From contig JAJTEL010000003.1 in the NCBI GenBank assembly GCA_021299715.1, positions 62,001 through 126,000 on the forward strand: 64,000 nt of DNA. The letters run 5' to 3'. Of this stretch, positions 59,313 through 64,000 are shown piece after piece (position 1 is the stretch's first letter; each line of letters begins with the position of its first letter). This DNA is from Ilumatobacteraceae bacterium. Lineage in GTDB: Bacteria > Actinomycetota > Acidimicrobiia > Acidimicrobiales > Ilumatobacteraceae. The notes under the pieces were generated by a model. The model made no database searches, had not been told where the DNA came from, and was given only the letters and a program-made list of their open reading frames with translations. A program made the translations under genes and the position numbers.

Positions 59313-60620
59313 ATGTCGCGCATACGGTTCCTGCTGCGCATGCCGTGGTTTTTCTACATCGCATCGGTTGTGGCGTTTGCCGTTCGTGCCACAGCGTCAA
59401 TTTCGTACGAGGCAGTTCGTTATCCAGATTCGCTCGGATATGACACGGTGAATTTCTTTACCCGCACAGATAGACCGTGGCCAATTCCGTTCGTCTTCTC
59501 TTTGGCTGGCTCTGACTCTGCGCGCATCGTGGTGCAGGTAATTCTTGGAATGAGTGCGTGGATTTTTTTGGCCTCCGTCTTGTCATCACTCACCCGCTAC
59601 GGCCGCACAGCTTTTGCGCTCACACTTGTTCTGGGGCTTTCACCACAAGTCATTCGCTATGACGTAGCCATGTTGTCCGAGTCTCTCAGTATCACTTTTG
59701 CGGTGACAGCTGTTGCGGCAACCCTGTACAGGCTTCGTACTAAATCAATGCTCTCTGCTGTCATCTGGGGCACTGCGCTGACCATGTCTGCTTTGTCTCG
59801 GCCCACGCACCTCATTGTCGTCGCGGTGTGTTTACTTCCGTCGTTCATTACCTTTGTTCGATCGCGGGGTCGAAAAGTGACACTGACAATGGTTGCATTG
59901 CTGACATTGTTCATGGCCGGCATTGTGTCACTGCGCACAACATCTCATGTGTCGTTACTCAATATGTACACAGTTGTTTCAAGCCGTGTCCTCAGCGACG
60001 AAAATCGCTTTTCGTGGTTTGTCGAACGCGGTATGCCCAACATCCCTAACATGCGCAGCGCAACTGGATACGACTACGCGGGTGACCTTCCCCCCGATGT
60101 TGCTGCGGTTGTTCAACTTCCTGTCGACCAACAACCTCCACAGTTAATGCGTGTGGGCGGTGTTGAACTAGCGACATGGCTGAAAGACAACGGTTGGCGC
60201 ACGTTGGCCCAGTACCTCATTACGCATCCGACCGACGCGCTGAGTCATGCCAGCCAACTGCTAGAGCCAACGTTGAACCCACCAAATGGTGATTTTCTTC
60301 CGCTGAAGAATGGGCCCATGATTCCTTGGACGGTGTTCCTCAACTGGCAACTGTGGACACTTGTGTCGTGCGCCGCTCTCATCGCTGGTCTTGTCCAACG
60401 TCAGGCTCGTTCCATGGCTCTGCTCATTGCAGGATTCTTATTCGCGACATGGAGTATCTATTTCGTCACTGTGCATACCAGTGGCATTGAACATGTTCGG
60501 CACGCAACAACAGTCAGCACGATGATTCGTGTACTGGGCCTAGTTTCCTTGGTTGCTCTACTGCCCGAAAAGAGAACTACCGCATCACTCGACGAACACG
60601 GCGGCGAACGGAGCCAATAA
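59313..60620 (+). CDS. Polytopic membrane protein, GT-C glycosyltransferase-like
   Basis: A 435-residue protein with about ten hydrophobic helices. An acidic pair in the first outer loop (RYPDSLGYDTVNFF, about residue 35-50), helices rich in Ser/Thr, and a large extracytoplasmic segment (about residues 215-320, FVERGMPNIPN to LPLKNGPMIP) resemble GT-C lipid-linked sugar transferases such as the ArnT/PMT class. No specific family is recognised with certainty, so function is inference. It starts at ATG 59313 behind TACCGT and its last 44 bases overlap the convergent flavodoxin-fold gene. Confidence 0.6.
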   Translation: MSRIRFLLRMPWFFYIASVVAFAVRATASISYEAVRYPDSLGYDTVNFFTRTDRPWPIPFVFSLAGSDSARIVVQVILGMSAWIFLASVLSSLTRYGRTAFALTLVLGLSPQVIRYDVAMLSESLSITFAVTAVAATLYRLRTKSMLSAVIWGTALTMSALSRPTHLIVVAVCLLPSFITFVRSRGRKVTLTMVALLTLFMAGIVSLRTTSHVSLLNMYTVVSSRVLSDENRFSWFVERGMPNIPNMRSATGYDYAGDLPPDVAAVVQLPVDQQPPQLMRVGGVELATWLKDNGWRTLAQYLITHPTDALSHASQLLEPTLNPPNGDFLPLKNGPMIPWTVFLNWQLWTLVSCAALIAGLVQRQARSMALLIAGFLFATWSIYFVTVHTSGIEHVRHATTVSTMIRVLGLVSLVALLPEKRTTASLDEHGGERSQ

Positions 60621-61182
60621 TTTTTTCGCGATCTCGTCCATCTGCATGATCGAGGCCGTACACGCCAATCCACGTGGTGCGAACTCTTCGGTGGAACATG
60701 ATGCGAATTGATCGAAGCGCAATTCGTTTGCCTGCTTCTCCCTGAAGTGCATTCACATATTTAGGAGATCCGTGTGTTGTTACAACAATGAGACGTTTCA
60801 CATTTGTGAGAAGGGGCTTTATGCGTGCAGCACCTTCAGGTAGTACCCACGCCACCTCATTCATAAAGACTCGATCAATCCAGCCCTTCAAAATTGCTGG
60901 CTGAGCGGACCACCAAGTGGGATACACCAAGACAAGGGCGTTGCACCACCGAAGATCGTCGACATACGTCTTTAGTTCGGGTAACTGCGCAAGTTTCTGC
61001 TGCAGGTCTCCCACATGATGTGTTCTCTCGTAGGCCGTGAACACCGGGTTGAATGACTCTTGATAGAGATCTCTATGTCGAATGACATGACCTGCAGACG
61101 AAATCTCTTTCAGAACTTCGTTACGAAGAGTGGCATGAAGGGACTTCTCCGACGGATGGGCAGAGACAACAAGAACGTTCAC
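60577..61182 (-). CDS. NAD(P)H quinone dehydrogenase, flavodoxin-like fold, copy 2
   Basis: A 201-residue flavoprotein of the NQO1/MdaB-KefF type. It opens with VLVVSAHPSEKSLHATLRNEV, has LVLVYPTWWSAQPAILKGWIDRVFMNEVAW (flavin and dimer contact) and LIVVTTHGSPKYVN. It reduces quinones by two electrons. Its ATG overlaps the stop of copy 1 by 4 bases, and the two share the YPTWWS-x2-PA-x-LKGW-x-DRVF core, so they arose by duplication. The basic C-terminus (RRRVRRVMR) overlaps the 3' end of the convergent membrane-protein gene by 44 bases. Confidence 0.85.
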   Translation of the reverse strand: MNVLVVSAHPSEKSLHATLRNEVLKEISSAGHVIRHRDLYQESFNPVFTAYERTHHVGDLQQKLAQLPELKTYVDDLRWCNALVLVYPTWWSAQPAILKGWIDRVFMNEVAWVLPEGAARIKPLLTNVKRLIVVTTHGSPKYVNALQGEAGKRIALRSIRIMFHRRVRTTWIGVYGLDHADGRDREKIIGSVRRRVRRVMR

Positions 61183-61766
61183 AATTGAGCCATCTTTTTC
61201 TCAACGCGAGACAAGAATGCAGCGCGACTTTCTGGTGTTGAACGGTCCATTCGGTAATACGAAAGTCGTAACGTACGAACTCGATGAACGCATGACAAAC
61301 GCAACGATCGAATGAATATTCGCGATCCGTTGTCGTTCATGGCCTTTACATACATCCATGGTGACCCAAAAGTAGTAACGGTAATGATGCGGCGAAGATT
61401 TTTTAGCGCCGGTCTCACTCTGTTTCGTTTGTTCAATGTGAAGGCCACTCCAGGTCTAAAGACTCGGTCCGCCCAGCCCTTCAGTTGCGCTGGCACTGAT
61501 GACCACCATGTGGGGTACACAAGAACCATGATTTCCGCGTGCTGCACTAGCTCCACATATTTCGCCACATCGGGTGGCGGCACGGGATTCTTTGCCATAT
61601 ACGACAGCCATTCATCTTCGCGCATCACTGGATCAAATGAATCGGCTGCCAAGTCGATGATGTCTACTGAGTGGCCCGCACGACGCAGACCCGAAACAGT
61701 GGCATCGCGTAGCACCGAAGAAAAACTTCCCTCAATTGGGTGGCAATAAACAACAAGTGCGCGCAT
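61179..61766 (-). CDS. NAD(P)H quinone dehydrogenase, flavodoxin-like fold, copy 1
   Basis: A 195-residue paralogue of the following gene: RALVVYCHPIEGSFSSVLRDAT, VLVYPTWWSSVPAQLKGWADRVFRPGVAF and IITVTTFGSPWMYVKAMND. Such enzymes detoxify quinones or supply reduced flavin. Minus-strand TATAAT (61783-61778) lies 11 bases before its ATG, so the pair has its own promoter with a leader of only a few bases. It follows the DCC1-like gene after 42 bases. Confidence 0.85.
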   Translation of the reverse strand: MRALVVYCHPIEGSFSSVLRDATVSGLRRAGHSVDIIDLAADSFDPVMREDEWLSYMAKNPVPPPDVAKYVELVQHAEIMVLVYPTWWSSVPAQLKGWADRVFRPGVAFTLNKRNRVRPALKNLRRIITVTTFGSPWMYVKAMNDNGSRIFIRSLRLSCVHRVRTLRLSYYRMDRSTPESRAAFLSRVEKKMAQL

Positions 61767-61777
61767 AGAGAAACAGA

Positions 61778-61783
61778 ATTATA
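61778..61783 (-). promoter_or_regulatory. Consensus -10 box of the paired quinone reductase genes
   Basis: A perfect TATAAT on the minus strand, 11 bases before the ATG at 61766. No clear -35 box is seen. Confidence 0.45.
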
Positions 61784-61808
61784 AGGAAATAAGAACAACC
61801 GTAACCGC

Positions 61809-62156
61809 TTAGCGAGGCGGCAGAGCGCACGCCTTCAATCCAAACAAGCGTGAGATGAGTCGTCGATTCTTCGCGATGACGAAATACACGGCGCGTGCAA
61901 GGACTCGAACAATTGGTGCTCCGATGACAGTTCCAAGCACGCGAGTAACTGCCAAATCTGACTTACGCAAGATATGCGAGACTGCGTCGGCTCCTTCACG
62001 GCGTCCACTCCAGGTAATAAACCATACGGAGGACAAGTGTGCGATGCCGTAGTTGGTGTGTGACACCACATCTACTCCGGGGACATGTTGACGTATCCAA
62101 CCCGCAGACCACTCACAGATGCCGCAATCTCCGTCGTAGACAACCACATCGTTCAT
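61809..62156 (-). CDS. DCC1-like thiol-disulfide oxidoreductase family protein (DUF393)
   Basis: A 115-residue thioredoxin-like protein. The N-terminal VVVYDGDCGICEWSAGWI carries the family motif DGDC-x2-C (Cys12, Cys15). The C-terminus has the hydrophobic APIVRVLARAVYFVIAKNRRLISRLFGL typical of DUF393, and a final Cys. It probably handles disulfide exchange near the membrane; the partner is unknown. It starts 5 bases after the ferritin-like gene in a leftward operon. Confidence 0.85.
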   Translation of the reverse strand: MNDVVVYDGDCGICEWSAGWIRQHVPGVDVVSHTNYGIAHLSSVWFITWSGRREGADAVSHILRKSDLAVTRVLGTVIGAPIVRVLARAVYFVIAKNRRLISRLFGLKACALPPR

Positions 62157-62161
62157 GGCAA

Positions 62162-62632
62162 CTATGCACCTAACAGTTCAAACACCTGCTGTGCACGCCC
62201 AGCGTGAATTGTTTCTTCTCGGCCATTGAGACGTAGTAAACGCTGAACTTCTTCGTTCTCTTCTGCATCTGCCCACTTTTGATAGCCCGCATCGCCATTC
62301 AATTCACCCTTAACAATGCCCGCAAACATTTTTGCGTCGATTGTGTCGGGCAAAGGAACATCGAGAAGTTCTTCAACATCGGCACTTGGAACCCACTCGT
62401 GACCAAGCTTGATGCTGATCATGCGCGCCAGACGACGTGCATGTCCGCGCTCTTCTACTGCGTTCTTTCGCAACAGGTTTGCGGCTTCTTCATTATTCAC
62501 AAGGTCGGCCAGTTTGTTATAGAAAACCTCGCCTGCCATTTCAATGCGATACATGAGAGTGAGTTCAGGAATGTCCAGTTTCTCAACTCCGGCGAGGCCA
62601 GCGTTTGCCGTATAGAAGTTCTGTTCGCTCAT
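62162..62632 (-). CDS. Ferritin-like/rubrerythrin-fold protein
   Basis: A 156-residue four-helix protein. Two metal-binding halves are visible: IEMAGEVFYNKLADLVNNEEAANLLRKNAVEERGHARRL and GELNGDAGYQKWADAEENEEVQRLLRLNGREETIHAGRA, each with Glu and E-x2-H, the diiron arrangement of the ferritin-like superfamily. There is no rubredoxin domain. It may bind iron or act against peroxide. It begins 2 bases after the FKBP stop and is followed by the DCC1-like gene. Confidence 0.78.
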   Translation of the reverse strand: MSEQNFYTANAGLAGVEKLDIPELTLMYRIEMAGEVFYNKLADLVNNEEAANLLRKNAVEERGHARRLARMISIKLGHEWVPSADVEELLDVPLPDTIDAKMFAGIVKGELNGDAGYQKWADAEENEEVQRLLRLNGREETIHAGRAQQVFELLGA

Positions 62633-62634
62633 AA

Positions 62635-63003
62635 CTAATTCACATTCAAAAGATCGACAACAAAGACAAGGGTTTCGCCACCCTTAATGACGCCACCTGC
62701 ACCCTGTGCGCCGTAGCCCATGTGCGGTGGAATAGTAAGGACGCGACGGCCACCGACTTTCATTCCGGCGACGCCTTGGTCCCAACCAGAAATAACTTGG
62801 CCTGCACCCAGACGGAATTCAAATGAGTCGCCACGATTCCAGGACGCGTCGAACTCTTTCTGCGTGCTCCATGCAACACCCACGTAGTGGACCTCTACAA
62901 CGGTTCCACTTGTTGCTTCTTTGCCATCACCAACCGTGAGGTCTTCAATAACAAGATCGGCAGGAGGATTTCCCGCGGGGATAGTGACGTCAGGCTTGCT
63001 CAT
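62635..63003 (-). CDS. FKBP-type peptidyl-prolyl cis-trans isomerase
   Basis: A 122-residue single-domain FKBP. LVIEDLTVGDGKEATSGTVVEVHYVGVAW, FDASWNRGDSFEFRLGAGQVISGWDQGVAGMKVGGRRVLTIPPHMGYGAQGAGGVIKGGETLVFVVDLL hold the conserved Asp, Phe, Ile-Trp and Tyr of the active pocket. No signal peptide, so it works in the cytosol on prolyl bonds of folding proteins. Lies 20 bases after the flavoprotein gene and 2 bases before the ferritin-like gene. Confidence 0.95.
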   Translation of the reverse strand: MSKPDVTIPAGNPPADLVIEDLTVGDGKEATSGTVVEVHYVGVAWSTQKEFDASWNRGDSFEFRLGAGQVISGWDQGVAGMKVGGRRVLTIPPHMGYGAQGAGGVIKGGETLVFVVDLLNVN

Positions 63004-63023
63004 ATGCCCAACCTATCTGCCGG

Positions 63024-64000
63024 TCAGGCTTTGGCACGGGTGCGGCGGAGAAGCGGATCGGCAAGTCGCAGTGACGTATCGGCAATTCTCATGACACGGC
63101 CCGCGGCACCTGGCGTTGACGAGTCGATGAGATTTCCCATGACTGCCAGTGTGATGTCTGCAGCCTTTTGTGTACCCACAGCAACACGAAGACCTGGCTT
63201 AAGTAACCACGGGTGGCCAATGATGAAACTGAATCGTCGGCCCGTGCGAAGGAAGGAATCGAAACGTTCGCCCACTTCGCGGTCATATGCCTGAGACGCT
63301 GTGACGGGGTCTTCAATAAATTTCTGTGCCGCCAACATTCCCGATTCAAGGCCGTAGTCAATTCCTTCGCCATTCATTGGGTTAACAAAACCAGCTGAGT
63401 CTCCGACAGCAACCCAACCTGGACCAGAGCGCCGAACACAGCTCATAGGCAAACGCCATGCACGGGGCTTCTCTACGTACTCACCCAAACTCCACGATTC
63501 GCGTACAAGCGATGAGTACTGGTCAAGAAGAGTGTTGAGATTCAATTTTTTGAAACCCTTCATGGTGCTGAGTGCACCAACACCAACATTCACGGTGCCA
63601 TCGCCTGCTGGGAACATCCACCCGTAGCCCGGCACTGCTGTTCCGTGTTCATCACTCAAACTGAGACACGCTTCTAGGTGACGTTCTGCATGACGTGGTG
63701 TGGGTGCATACGCACGAATGGCCAGTCCGAAGGTTTCATTCGGATCACGAACCGCGCCCAATATTTGTGCCGCTTGACCTTGTGCTCCCGCGGCAAGAAC
63801 AGTGAACGGCGCAGTGAACTTTTCTGTTCCAACAACAACGCCGACACATCGATTGTCTTCAAGAACGGGAAGTGCTTCACATTCAAATCGAACGTCGACT
63901 CCGCTAGCAATAGCAACGTCAAGCAAGTGATTGTCAAAACTCTTACGCGGCCACACTGCACCGTGGTTTGGAAAACGATCAGTGGTTGGCCACAACAATT
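63024..64000 (-). CDS. Geranylgeranyl reductase-family flavoprotein, N-terminus cut by window edge
   Basis: At least 325 residues; the frame remains open at the right edge, so the N-terminal FAD loop is missing. Visible parts are AVWPRKSFDNHLLDVAIASGVDVRFECEA, VLAAGAQGQAAQILGA, GYGWMFPAGDGTVNVGVGALS and the second FAD motif WVAVGDSAGFVNPMNGEGIDYGLESGMLAAQ. These match the geranylgeranyl/menaquinone (MenJ-like) reductases, which saturate isoprenoid chains of lipids or menaquinone. It is the first gene seen of a leftward operon running to 60577. The exact substrate is inference. Confidence 0.85.
   Translation of the reverse strand, partial: LLWPTTDRFPNHGAVWPRKSFDNHLLDVAIASGVDVRFECEALPVLEDNRCVGVVVGTEKFTAPFTVLAAGAQGQAAQILGAVRDPNETFGLAIRAYAPTPRHAERHLEACLSLSDEHGTAVPGYGWMFPAGDGTVNVGVGALSTMKGFKKLNLNTLLDQYSSLVRESWSLGEYVEKPRAWRLPMSCVRRSGPGWVAVGDSAGFVNPMNGEGIDYGLESGMLAAQKFIEDPVTASQAYDREVGERFDSFLRTGRRFSFIIGHPWLLKPGLRVAVGTQKAADITLAVMGNLIDSSTPGAAGRVMRIADTSLRLADPLLRRTRAKA

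Noticed and set aside
1-64000. tRNA, rRNA, CRISPR or insertion sequences
   Set aside because: I read the short intergenic gaps on both strands and found no tRNA arm pattern, no regular short repeats with spacers and no transposase motif. A covariance-model search would be needed to exclude small RNAs.

Overview
The window reads as chromosomal DNA from an actinomycete with roughly balanced base composition. F420-type luciferase-like oxidoreductase, mycofactocin genes, several acyl-CoA dehydrogenases, short TANNNT -10 boxes set directly in front of start codons (leaderless transcription) and many ATGA/GTGA gene overlaps all point to Actinomycetota. An aquatic Acidimicrobiia member (Ilumatobacter-like) is my inference, not something the sequence proves. 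Coding density is very high. No gene-free stretch exceeds 300 bases; the longest, 12956-13158, holds a ribosome-site-sequestering hairpin and divergent promoters. I saw no tRNA, rRNA, CRISPR array, insertion sequence or prophage.

Layout. 1-13 kb: TauE/SafE exporter fragment, papain-like lipoprotein, TrhO tRNA hydroxylase, LLM oxidoreductase, acyl-CoA dehydrogenase, alkylsulfatase, the divergent polyphosphate pair ppx/ppk1, an SDR and an ARPP-1 family protein. 13-26 kb: Fe-S PD-(D/E)XK nuclease, two flavin monooxygenases, D-aminoacylase, MFS transporter, crotonase, flippase-like protein, a dioxygenase fused to a Rieske domain, and a copper module (CopC-CopD, DUF305 lipoprotein, divergent ferric-reductase-like protein). 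27-34 kb: a catabolic cluster (two flavin monooxygenases, SDR, extradiol-type VOC protein) divergent from MarR, a metallo-beta-lactamase hydrolase and an MFS transporter. 34-42 kb: acyl-CoA dehydrogenase, MFS transporter, divergent cysS and valS, LCP cell-wall ligase.

42-52 kb is the most distinctive region. Two mycofactocin-type (NDMA-dependent) alcohol dehydrogenases, followed by a MoxR ATPase and a VWA protein, run leftward. A mycofactocin operon runs rightward: mftA, mftB, mftC, plsY, dedA, mftE, mftF and an alanine-racemase-like PLP enzyme, nearly all joined by overlapping start/stop codons. Redox cofactor synthesis and its client dehydrogenases thus share one divergent control region. 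mftD, which normally oxidises the MftE product, is not in the window. 52-64 kb: ROK kinase, uracil-DNA glycosylase, a tandem-TetR regulator, amidase, a secreted RCC1-repeat/metallophosphoesterase fusion, quinone oxidoreductase, GT-C-like membrane protein, two paralogous flavodoxin-fold quinone reductases, a DCC1-like protein, ferritin-like protein, FKBP and a truncated geranylgeranyl-reductase-family flavoprotein.
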